DNA of 64,000 bases, taken from assembly GCA_016713035.1 (NCBI GenBank), contig JADJPW010000006.1:372001-436000 (forward strand). The letters run 5' to 3'. This stretch comes from Verrucomicrobiaceae bacterium (GTDB lineage Bacteria > Verrucomicrobiota > Verrucomicrobiia > Verrucomicrobiales > Verrucomicrobiaceae). Shown one piece after another: positions 43,997-52,202 of the stretch. Numbering within the stretch: the first letter of the stretch is position 1; the number at the start of each line of letters is the position of its first letter. The translations under genes were made by a program, and so were the position numbers. The notes under the pieces are model-generated. The model was not told the origin of the DNA. It worked only from the letters and a program-made list of their open reading frames with translations, and searched no databases.

Positions 43997-44020
43997 TTAT
44001 GGAATATATATTTTCCATAA
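43997..44020 (+). promoter_or_regulatory. palindromic leader element, copy B
   Basis: TTATGGAA and TTCCATAA form perfect 8-bp arms around an A/T spacer, 12 bases before the start codon. It corresponds to 38243-38266 in copy A. Confidence 0.6.
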
Positions 44021-44032
44021 TACGCAACAGCC

Positions 44033-44857
44033 ATGCATCCATCCGTCGCTCCACTCGCCCTCAGCTCTGCTCTACGCACTGCTTTCGCTGCTCTGGCTTC
44101 CCTCTGCCTCCTCCTGCTCGTTCTGGCAGCGCCCTCTTCCTCACAGGCCCAAAACGGCTACTACGCCGCTGGCAACTACACCGCCGCTCAGGCTCAGGCT
44201 GCTTATCAAGCCCAGCAACAGGCCTATGCCCAGAACCAGGCCGCTTGGGCTGCCTACCACCGCCAGCAGCAGGCTTATGCCCAGAACCAAGCCGCCTGGG
44301 CGGCTTACCACGCCCAGCAGGCCGCAGCGGGCCGTGCTCCTCGTCAGCAGCAGGCTGCTCCGCGTGCGGTCGCTGTGGCTCCACGCCAGGCGGCTCCCGC
44401 TCCTCGTCAGGCAGCTCCGCAGGCGGCCATCGGCGGTGGTGGCTCTTCCTCGATCCGTTTTGATGGTCGTTTTGCTTCACTCGCTTCCGGTGCTCCTGCG
44501 GCGGTGCAGCATGCGGTGTATGCGGCTAATAAGATTCAGAACAAGCCCTACCTGCGCGGTGGTGGCCACGCCAGCGTGGAAGACAGTGCGTATGATTGCA
44601 GTGGCAGCGTGAGCTATGTGCTGATCAAAGCGGGGCTGTTGAAGGCGCCTTTGGCCAGCGGTGCTTTCATGAACTATGGCGAAGCGGGTCAGGGCCGCTT
44701 CATCACGGTGTGGGTAAAGCCAGGGGAGCATGTGTTCATGACGATCTGCGGACTGCGCATGGACACCAGCGGTGGTAGCGTGGGCGAGGGCCCGAGATGG
44801 CGTGTGAAGAGCCGCAGCATGGCTGGCTTCGTTGCTCGTCATCCTGCTGGTCTTTAA
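44033..44857 (+). CDS. secreted NlpC/P60-type peptidoglycan hydrolase, copy B
   Basis: 274 residues. The first 20 residues differ from copy A (MHPSVAPLALSSALR against MLLLATPFAFSSALR). From there the protein is the same except for one fewer Ala in the linker and Lys for Arg in GLLKAPLA. The Cys in YDCSGSVSY, the HVFMTICGL block and RHPAGL end are identical. The conservation of catalysis with divergence in the leader and signal suggests both copies are functional but may be expressed differently (inference). Confidence 0.85.
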   Translation: MHPSVAPLALSSALRTAFAALASLCLLLLVLAAPSSSQAQNGYYAAGNYTAAQAQAAYQAQQQAYAQNQAAWAAYHRQQQAYAQNQAAWAAYHAQQAAAGRAPRQQQAAPRAVAVAPRQAAPAPRQAAPQAAIGGGGSSSIRFDGRFASLASGAPAAVQHAVYAANKIQNKPYLRGGGHASVEDSAYDCSGSVSYVLIKAGLLKAPLASGAFMNYGEAGQGRFITVWVKPGEHVFMTICGLRMDTSGGSVGEGPRWRVKSRSMAGFVARHPAGL

Positions 44858-45068
44858 TTCTCACTTTTGTGACGCGATTCTCACTCTCGAAACGAACGAA
44901 CAAGCCGGGAATGCGAATCAGGGGAGCGGGATCGGGGCAAGGCGGTGCCCGGGAGGCTGAAAAGGGTGCGGAAGGTGCCAAAAAGGGCCTCAAAGCGGGC
45001 CAAAGCGGCGATCAGCGGCCAAAATGGGCCGATGAGAATTGGGAGTCGGTCTCACGATTGTGAGGCAC
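44856..45068 (+). other. conserved non-coding tail of repeat copy B
   Basis: Same bounds as in copy A: AATTCTCA at 44856 and TGAGAATT at 45033, ending in a small CTCACGATTGTGAG hairpin. About 12 substitutions separate it from copy A. Confidence 0.5.
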
Positions 45069-45285
45069 TGTGCCCATTTTTGCGAAGGACGACCTGGACC
45101 GCTACTCACAAAATCTGTCCGATTCCCGGCGACGGGGAAGCATCCTCTCTCATTCCTTGCCACTGAGGCCGCCGCGCTCGCTGGTCATTTCAGACATTCT
45201 TTTTGAGAATGTGGTCTTGCCCTTGCCAGGCTTAGCTGTGTCGAAAGCAAGATCCTTCTAATTGCCCGACGTCCAGCGTGTGCCT
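45069..45285. other. gap between repeat copy B and the pseudopilin genes
   Basis: No supported gene. An inverted repeat ACATTCT-TTTTG-AGAATGT lies near 45195-45213; it could be an operator or terminator for either side. Confidence 0.35.
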
Positions 45286-45750
45286 TTAGCGCTGAAAGCC
45301 GCCGGTGAGTGGATCGAGGCCGAATTGGAACTCGCCGCTGGAGGAGGTGAGGGTGAGGGAAAGGGGCTCCAGGAGGCATCCTGGCAGGACGCGGAGTGAT
45401 TGGCCTTCTGCTGGTGTGGTTTTTGTATCGAAATAGCGCTGGAGCGTCATTTGTGCATTGGCGGGATAGGCCACGCTGCGGATTGAGCCGCTGGCTTCAT
45501 CCACGAGCTCGCAGCGGTCTTCGTGGAAGAGGATGACCTGCTGCCGCCGCGTGGTGGAGGCTCGGCGCACGGCCTCAGCCCCGAGCACTTCGATCTGCGT
45601 GACGGCTTTGTGCATCGCGTTCTCGTTCATGATGCTGGATGCCATCACCGCTCCGATACCGATGAGCAGCATGGCAATCACCAGCACGACAGCGATCTCC
45701 AGCAGCGTGAAGCCGCGTGCGGCGGAGCGTGCTGCATGTTGGAGCTTCAT
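45286..45750 (-). CDS. gspH: type II secretion pseudopilin, GspH-like
   Basis: 154 residues. The prepilin cleavage motif is RGFTLLEIAVVLVIAMLLIG with the +5 Glu. After the hydrophobic helix the C-terminal domain is beta-rich (RQQVILFHEDRCELVDEASG), which fits minor pseudopilins of the GspH family. It lies seven bases after the gspG stop. Confidence 0.8.
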   Translation of the reverse strand: MKLQHAARSAARGFTLLEIAVVLVIAMLLIGIGAVMASSIMNENAMHKAVTQIEVLGAEAVRRASTTRRQQVILFHEDRCELVDEASGSIRSVAYPANAQMTLQRYFDTKTTPAEGQSLRVLPGCLLEPLSLTLTSSSGEFQFGLDPLTGGFQR

Positions 45751-45756
45751 CCCTCG

Positions 45757-46191
45757 TTACCAGTTACCGATTTCATCTCCCGTGCCGTCTTGGCCATCGG
45801 GGCCGATGGACCAGATGTCGAAGCTGGTGGGATTGTGCGTGCCGGGGTAGCGGTATTGCAGAGGGTGATCCCAGGCGTCATTGAGGTCTTTTTCATTCGC
45901 GATGGACTGCACCCAGCGCTTCGGCGCGGGATCGCTGGGCTTACGATGCAGAGCCATGAGTCCCTGGCCCTGGGTGGGGTAGCTGCCGCCTTGGGTTTTG
46001 TAAGCGAGCAGCATGGAGCGCATGCCCGATACTTTGGCATCTGTGGCGGTCATTTCACCGCTGGTTTGCAGACCGGTGAGGCCACCCGCGACGACGGCGA
46101 GCAGGAGTCCGATGATGAGGAGGACGACCATGATCTCCAGCAGGGTGAAGCCACGGACGAGGAGGGAAGGGGGGAGGTGTTTGGTTTTCAT
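45757..46191 (-). CDS. gspG: type II secretion major pseudopilin
   Basis: ATG at 46191 (MKTKHLPPSLLVRGFTLLEI) fixes a 144-residue protein. The prepilin motif GFTLLE, and the GspG C-terminal region with YPTQGQGLMAL, KDLNDAWDHPLQYRYPG and FDIWSIGPDGQDGTGDEI, are all standard; the last holds the calcium-binding loop. It would polymerise as the pseudopilus. gspF is upstream and gspH downstream. Confidence 0.93.
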   Translation of the reverse strand: MKTKHLPPSLLVRGFTLLEIMVVLLIIGLLLAVVAGGLTGLQTSGEMTATDAKVSGMRSMLLAYKTQGGSYPTQGQGLMALHRKPSDPAPKRWVQSIANEKDLNDAWDHPLQYRYPGTHNPTSFDIWSIGPDGQDGTGDEIGNW

Positions 46192-46217
46192 AACGTGAGT
46201 GGGATGAAAAAACAGAG

Positions 46218-47528
46218 TTAGCGCCGGTTGCCGATTTGATTGAGGGTCGAGAACACCACATCGATGATGGCATAGACGATGGTGCCTACGACTACCGCCA
46301 TGATGACGAGGATGCAAGGCTGGATGAAGGCGGTGGCACGCTCGACGAGGCGGCTGAATTGGCCATCGAGCCGCCCGGCAGATTTCGTGGCGACTTCGGC
46401 TAGGTTTCCGGTTTCTTCACCGAGGCGGATGATGTCGATGGAGCGTGGTGGGAGTGCCTGGGTGCGGCCCAGGGCTGTGCTGAGGTGCTCACCCTCCTGC
46501 ACCATGTGCTCGATCACATCGAACTGCTGACGGATGAACGGATTGCTGACCGTGCCTTTGAGCAAATGCAGGGCCTGAGTGATGGCGAGGCCGCTGTGAA
46601 GCAGGGAGCCGAGTGTTTCGAGGAACTGCAGCTCATGACGTGCCCGCATGAGCTCGCCGACGACAGGGGTTTTGTAGATGAACTTATACCAGGCCAAGCG
46701 CACGGCGGGAATCTGCGCCAGTGCGAATCCCGCGAGGATGAGGATGCCCACGGCGATGAGGAGCAGCCACCATTCGTTCCGCAGGAAGTCGGAGAGCTTC
46801 ATGAGGTAGGTCAGCAGCAGCGGTGGCGTCTTGCTGCTGTTGTTGATGAGCACGGAGAGCTTCGGCAGCAGGTAGGTGATCATCACGATGCCCAGGGCGA
46901 AGCCCGTGGCGGCGAGGAAGGCCGGGTAGATGAGTGCTCCGAGGAATTTCGACCGCAGTTCCTCCATGAGGCTGAGGTATTTCACCTGGCGATCAAGGAT
47001 GGCATCGAGCTGGCCGCTGCTCTCTCCCGCCGCGATCATGTTGCAAAACAGCGGGCCAAAAGAGTCAGAAACCTGCGGCAGGGCATTGGAGAGCGGTACG
47101 CCGTCACGCACCAGCTCACGCAAGCGGACAGACATGGTGCGCGTGGTGATCTCACTGCTTTTCTCCATCGCTCCGAGTGCCTGATCGATCTGGAATCCTG
47201 CGGCGAGCAGGTTGGAGAGCTCGATGGTGAATGCGATGACTTGAGCGTGTTTTAAGTGGATTCGGCCATTTTCGGGCGTGCCCTTCAATTTGGAAAAAAG
47301 AGCACCCAGGGCCGATTCGGCTCCAGGAGCGGCTGAGGTGTCTTTTTTGCCACTTTTCGTGCTGGATGCCACAGGAGCCGCTGTGGACGCTCCGAGCTGG
47401 CTCAGGGCACTGGCGCGTAATCCCATGCGTGAGAGCTTCCGCACGGCCTCTCCGCGGTCATTCGCGTCGATGGAGCCCTTTTTGGACTCCCCGGAGGCAG
47501 ATGTGGCGGTGTAGGTAAAGCTCGGCAT
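46218..47528 (-). CDS. gspF: type II secretion inner-membrane protein
   Basis: 436 residues with two T2SF domains (ALFSKLKGTPENGRIHLK onward and a second starting near PVVGELMRARHELQFLETLGSLLHSGLAITQALHL), each followed by membrane helices, and the C-terminal helix typical of PilC/GspF. An N-terminal beta-domain (YTATSASGESKKGSIDANDRG) matches the family. No gspE, gspD or gspC is in the window. Confidence 0.93.
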   Translation of the reverse strand: MPSFTYTATSASGESKKGSIDANDRGEAVRKLSRMGLRASALSQLGASTAAPVASSTKSGKKDTSAAPGAESALGALFSKLKGTPENGRIHLKHAQVIAFTIELSNLLAAGFQIDQALGAMEKSSEITTRTMSVRLRELVRDGVPLSNALPQVSDSFGPLFCNMIAAGESSGQLDAILDRQVKYLSLMEELRSKFLGALIYPAFLAATGFALGIVMITYLLPKLSVLINNSSKTPPLLLTYLMKLSDFLRNEWWLLLIAVGILILAGFALAQIPAVRLAWYKFIYKTPVVGELMRARHELQFLETLGSLLHSGLAITQALHLLKGTVSNPFIRQQFDVIEHMVQEGEHLSTALGRTQALPPRSIDIIRLGEETGNLAEVATKSAGRLDGQFSRLVERATAFIQPCILVIMAVVVGTIVYAIIDVVFSTLNQIGNRR

Positions 47529-47635
47529 GCGCGATGTGGTGGATCAAAGCAGGGCTAGGCCGTCTTGCGAAGCGAAAAATGCATCGCCGCCGTGGTTGCC
47601 ACCGCTTCGTCACGGTTTATGGAGTGCGCCGCATC

Positions 47636-48691
47636 ATGAATCCTGATCCCGCAGCCGTACCCGCCGTCGCTGAAGCACCCATGTTCGAGCCGCCGCCTCC
47701 ACCGGCCTCTGCGTATGCGCCACCTCCAGCTCCAGCCATTCCAGCGAGCACTCAGATGCTCCAGAGTATCCGCAGAGCTGTGGCGCAGGTCTTTGTGGGC
47801 CAGGATGAAGTGGTGCACCAGGTGCTAGCGGCGCTGCTGGCTGGTGGCCATGTGCTGCTGGAGGGAAAGCCCGGCCTGGGCAAGACGCATCTCGTGCTGG
47901 CACTCAGTCGCACCTTTGGCGGGGCTTTTCGACGCATTCAGTTCACGCCGGATCTGATGCCGTCGGATGTGACTGGGCATACGCTCTTTGACCTTGGTAG
48001 CCAGACTTTCCGTGTCCGCCGTGGTCCGGTCTTTGCGAACCTGCTGCTGGCAGATGAGATCAATCGTGCCCCAGCCAAGACACAGTCCGCGCTGCTGGAG
48101 GTGATGCAGGAAGCGCAGGTGACGATCGATGGTGAGAGCCACGCTCTCCAGCCGCCTTTCATGTGCTTCGCTACGCAGAATCCCATCGAGCAAGAGGGCA
48201 CCTATCCGCTGCCAGAGGCGCAGCTTGACCGCTTTTTGCTCAAGGTGCTCATCGACTATCCAGAGACGCAGCATGAGGCCTGGATCGTCAAAGCGGTGGC
48301 CTCGGGTGCCAGTGGCAGTGGGCTCTCTACGGGTGCTGTCCAACAGGTCTGCACTCCGCAGGACATCCTAGCCGCGCAGGCCGAGGCTGCGAACGTGCAG
48401 GCCGTGGATGCCGTGGTCGAATACGCCGTGAATCTGGTGCGTGCCACACGCCAGCACAGTGCCATCTCACTCGGTGCTGGCACGCGTGGGGCGATCAGCC
48501 TCGTGCGGGTGGCGAAGTCCTACGCCTTGCTGGAAGGTCGCACCTTCATCACGCCGTCGGATGTGAAGCGTGCCGTGCTGCCCGTGCTGCGCCATCGTGT
48601 GCAGCTCAGTCCAGAAATCGCCATCAGTGGCCAGAGTGTGGATGACATGCTCACGGCTGTGGTGAAGACCGTCGAGGCGCCGCGAGTCTGA
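47636..48691 (+). CDS. moxR: MoxR-family AAA+ ATPase
   Basis: The ATG at 47636 gives 351 residues; the frame is open from 47534. A Pro/Ala-rich stretch precedes the AAA+ core: Walker A GKPGLGKTH, Walker B LLLADEINRAPAKTQSALLEVMQE, and the family sensor FATQNPIEQEGTYPLPEAQLDRF. MoxR proteins are chaperone-type ATPases that act with von Willebrand factor proteins (BatA/BatB); here it stands alone, about 18 kb from the batC/batD genes. Confidence 0.93.
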   Translation: MNPDPAAVPAVAEAPMFEPPPPPASAYAPPPAPAIPASTQMLQSIRRAVAQVFVGQDEVVHQVLAALLAGGHVLLEGKPGLGKTHLVLALSRTFGGAFRRIQFTPDLMPSDVTGHTLFDLGSQTFRVRRGPVFANLLLADEINRAPAKTQSALLEVMQEAQVTIDGESHALQPPFMCFATQNPIEQEGTYPLPEAQLDRFLLKVLIDYPETQHEAWIVKAVASGASGSGLSTGAVQQVCTPQDILAAQAEAANVQAVDAVVEYAVNLVRATRQHSAISLGAGTRGAISLVRVAKSYALLEGRTFITPSDVKRAVLPVLRHRVQLSPEIAISGQSVDDMLTAVVKTVEAPRV

Positions 48692-48715
48692 GCGGAGTGA
48701 GCCGTGAGTGCGGCA

Positions 48716-49768
48716 TCACTTGCTACTGCGTGTCTGAAAGCTGCGGCTGTGTTTCTGTGACGGGACGTGGATCGTGTAGCTGGCCGCATCCACACTGACG
48801 GAGCAGTGGATGGGATGCGCCACACACGCATCCCCCTGGTCGCCCTGATTGGCGATCATGAGCTTATCGGCGGTGTTTTCGGCATCCTCGCGCACATTTT
48901 CATGCACTTGATACATCGCCTGGATCGTGGAGGCGGACTTCAGCGCATCCATCGCGGATTTGCTGGTGCCTTTGCGCGGGCCGTTATTCATCACGCTGAC
49001 GATGGGTTCTAGGCTGCGGATGAGCAGCGGGTTGTTGCTGGTATCGAGCCCGTGGTGATTGACCTGATAGAGATCGACCGTGCCGACGAGATTCACGGGC
49101 GAGACCAGCTTCTCCTCCACATTCCACGTCAAATCACCGCCATCAAAGAAACGAAAGCCGCCGAACTCCAGCAGCATCACCACGCTGTTCGCATTATCGC
49201 TGGTATCAGGCGCTTTCGGCGGCACTGAGCCATTCAGCGGGTTTTGCGCTGCGCCTTCGGGCGCTGGGATGAATTTCTGGTTCGCTCCGAGGCAGCGCAG
49301 CACCAGCTTCGGGCTGCCTTCTGTCTGTTTCAGCGGGATGGTGTCTCCAGCGGCTAGTGTGACGCGTTTTTCGACTTTGGCGTCGAGATACGGGCGGCTC
49401 ATCAGCGTCCAGCGCATGTCCTGCGGTCTGCCATCCGGGCTGCCCTCTGGAACGCCTTTGTCATAAAGAGTGCCGACAGGAAAAGCCGCCGCCAGCTCAG
49501 CCAAGCCACCAAAGTGATCGGCATGAAAATGCGTGATGATGACGTGGTCGATGTGATCGAGCCCGGCGACTTCAGAGGCGACTTTCTGAATGCGTGCCGG
49601 ATCACGACCACCGGGATTCCCCGTGTCGATGAGCACCGATTCACCTGCTGGCGTGACGATGAGGGTGGAGCCTCCGCCCTCCGAGTCGATCCAGTAAATA
49701 TCCAGCGTCTTGTCACGGGCGGAAAGAGCAGTGGAGAGGCAGAGCAAGGCAGTGAGGAGCAGTTTCAT
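48716..49768 (-). CDS. secreted metallo-beta-lactamase-fold hydrolase (ComEC-like)
   Basis: 350 residues with a signal peptide (MKLLLTALLCLSTALSA). Metal motif THFHADHFGG (HxHxDH) is complete; further blocks are IDVGNPG-like VLIDTGNPGGRD and YQVNHHGLDTSNNP. This matches the periplasmic domain of ComEC/Rec2 and stand-alone MBL hydrolases. Substrate unknown. It converges with moxR (24-bp gap). Confidence 0.88.
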   Translation of the reverse strand: MKLLLTALLCLSTALSARDKTLDIYWIDSEGGGSTLIVTPAGESVLIDTGNPGGRDPARIQKVASEVAGLDHIDHVIITHFHADHFGGLAELAAAFPVGTLYDKGVPEGSPDGRPQDMRWTLMSRPYLDAKVEKRVTLAAGDTIPLKQTEGSPKLVLRCLGANQKFIPAPEGAAQNPLNGSVPPKAPDTSDNANSVVMLLEFGGFRFFDGGDLTWNVEEKLVSPVNLVGTVDLYQVNHHGLDTSNNPLLIRSLEPIVSVMNNGPRKGTSKSAMDALKSASTIQAMYQVHENVREDAENTADKLMIANQGDQGDACVAHPIHCSVSVDAASYTIHVPSQKHSRSFQTRSSK

Positions 49769-49888
49769 AGCGTGGTGCAGTGGAAAGACGACGAGAGCAG
49801 TCTGCTTGTTGCGGTCCGAATGGACAAGAAAATCCTTCTTTAACGCAAATTACTTGCCATTTTCCGCAACGGCTGCAAAAGGCAGCGC

Positions 49889-51913
49889 ATGGCCTTCCCA
49901 ACCCGATTCTTAACACTAGCCCTGCTGGCGCAAACCTCTGTTCTGTCCGCGCAGACGCCGCAGAAGCATGATCCAGCGCACAATCACGAAGAAGAGGTCA
50001 TCCCGCTCGATGAAGTCGTCATCACCGCACCGCTGGAGCGTCCGTTGCATGAGCAGGCACAGGCAGCGTCGATCATGGCCGCGACGCAGCTCACAGCTCT
50101 TCAGTGCCGCATCACTGGGCGAGACGGTCAGTCGTATGCCGGGCGTGAGTAGCACCTATTTCGGCCCTGCGGCGAGTAGGCCGGTGATCCGTGGCTTAGA
50201 GGCAGATCGCATCCGCGTGCTGCAAAATGGACTGAACACAATGGATGCCTCCAGCGCCAGTCCTGACCATGGAGTGAGCTTCGACACCTCGAACCTGAAA
50301 TCCATCGAGGTCGTGCGCGGGCCCGCGACGCTGCTCTACGGCTCCAATGCCATCGGCGGCGTGGTGAATGCCCTCGATGGCCGCATCATCGACGAAAAAC
50401 TCGCCGCAGGCACCGTGCGTGGCTCCATGGGTGGGCGCTTCACCAGCGTCGATCAGGGCTATCAGACGCATTTCTCGCTCGATGGCGGCTTGGGCCACGG
50501 ACTCGCCGCGCATGTGGAGGGCTTCACGCGGGCGGCAGAGGACTTCCGCCTCCCCGGCGGCGAGGTCGCACCGAATACCTATCTGCGTGCGGAGGGCTTC
50601 ACCGCAGGCATGAGCCACGTGTGGGATGGTGGCTACGTCGGCTTTGCCTGGACGGAATATCACTCTCGCTACGGCTCACCTGCTGCGCAGGACATCTTCA
50701 TCGACCTCTATCAATCACGCCTCGATCTGCGTGGCGCCTTTTACAAGCCCACCGCTCTCATCAAAGAGATCAACTGGCGCTTCGCCTGGTCGGACTACGA
50801 GCACACGGAATTTGAAACCGGCATGGATAACACCGTTTTCAAAACCGATGGCTACGACCTGCGTATCGAGGCGAAGCACGAAAAATCGCGGGCATGGAGG
50901 GCGTCGTAGGCTTTCAGTCCGAGCGGGCAGATTTCTTCATGGACGGGGCAGAGGCCTTCATGCCATCCACGCTCACCCTGACGAACTCGCTCTTCATTTA
51001 CGAGGAAATGAGTGCCGCCGAGCGCTTGCGACTGCAATTCGGTGCCCGCTATGACCACATCAGCGTCGAATCGGTGGACAATCCCACCTTTGGCCCTGCA
51101 CGGAGCCGCAGCTTTGACAATCTGAGTGCCTCCGCAGGCATCGTGTGGTCGCCCACCGAGCGCTACTCCGCCGCACTGACCATGACCTATGCGCAGCGTG
51201 CCCCGAGCGGTCAGGAACTCTTCTCCAATGGCCCCCACGCTGCCACCGGCAGCTTCCTCGTCGGAGACCCATCCCTCGGAGTCGAGAATAGCCTCAGCTT
51301 TGATCTGAACCTGCGCAAGCGCACCGGCTGGCTCACCGGCAGCATCGGCGGCTACTACTCACGTTATGGGAACTACCTCGGCCTCCTGCCCACGGGAGTT
51401 GTCCGCCTCGTCGGGCCAGATGCCTTCAATGAATTCGTCTATCGCGGCATTGGAGCGGAGTTCCTCGGGGCCGAGTTGGAGGCGCAGATCCATCTGCTGC
51501 ATCCTGTGCATGAGGAAAAGGACCAGCACGCACACACCAATCTGCATTGGGAAATCCGCGCCGATGCCGTCCGCGCCCGCAATGCCGATGGCGGAGGCTC
51601 ACTCCCGCGCATTCCGCCTTTCCACCTCACCAATGCCCTCGTCTTCGAGCGTGGCGGCCTCACTGCAAGGCTGGAGGGCATCTACGCCGCACCGCAGCAC
51701 CGCACCGCCGCCGCAGAGCTGCCCACCGACAGCTACTTTTTGCTGAATGCCTCCCTGAACTACCGCTTCCAGCTTCAAGGCACCACCTGCGACCTCTTTG
51801 TGAAAGGGGTGAACCTCACCGACACCGTCGCCCGTGAGCACACCAGCTTCCTCAAAGATCAACTCCCCCTCGCTGGCCGTGGAGTCATGCTAGGGATGAA
51901 GCTAGCCTTCTGA
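49889..51913 (+). pseudogene. TonB-dependent receptor, two frame breaks, His-rich
   Basis: Signal peptide and a His/Glu-rich N-terminus (KHDPAHNHEEE) with the TonB box region DEVVITAPLE lie in the frame 49889-50100. The plug domain (GETVSRMPGVSSTYFGP, RGLEADRIRVLQNG) and the first barrel strands are in the next frame to about 50883. From there the rest of the barrel, including a His-rich loop (HLLHPVHEEKDQHAHTNLHW) and the C-terminal LGMKLAF, returns to the first frame. The second break is an A5 run that needs six A. The His-rich regions recall zinc receptors of the ZnuD type (inference). All barrel parts are present. Confidence 0.85.
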
Positions 51914-51928
51914 TCTGTCAGGAGTGCG

Positions 51929-52156
51929 ATGGGGGCATTGATGCAATGGTCGTGGATAGCTCAGGCTGGACTGCGTACGCAATTCGACGAACACATCACC
52001 TACCGTTCCCTCGTCCTTCTTTTGGTTGTTGCATTCGCGGCGCTTACCTTCGGTTTTTTATCCAAAAAAGCCGCCGATGAAATGAAATCCGGCAACCAAA
52101 CCATCGAGACCAAAATCACCGAATCGCAGATCACGGAGAAGAAGGGTGAAAAGTAG
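51929..52156 (+). CDS. small single-helix membrane protein
   Basis: 75 residues with one membrane helix (SLVLLLVVAFAALTFGFL) and a charged Lys/Glu C-terminal tail with a near-repeat IETKITESQITEK. It follows the receptor stop by 15 bases on the same strand. No family is recognised. The hydrophobic segment and tail make it look like a real small protein, though short. Confidence 0.5.
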   Translation: MGALMQWSWIAQAGLRTQFDEHITYRSLVLLLVVAFAALTFGFLSKKAADEMKSGNQTIETKITESQITEKKGEK

Positions 52157-52202
52157 TTTAGACGGCAGGATGACCTCAGTTTTGTATTTGAGGGCACTTA
52201 CA

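Larger units (their letters stand above)
43942..45068 (+). repeat. direct repeat copy B (1.13 kb)
   Basis: Partner of 38188-39315, same orientation and length within a few bases. The best-conserved parts are the catalytic domain, the repeat region and the tail. The region 43751-43941 between the binding-protein stop and this copy holds no recognised gene. Confidence 0.93.

Noticed and set aside
45131..45248. Short minus-strand Lys-rich peptide ending in GLSGKE
   Set aside because: A stop lies directly upstream in frame and no start is available; too short to support.
49769..49888. Possible Zur or Fur box before the TonB receptor
   Set aside because: The only symmetry seen (GCAA-ATTAC-TTGC) is too short and does not match a known metal-box consensus.
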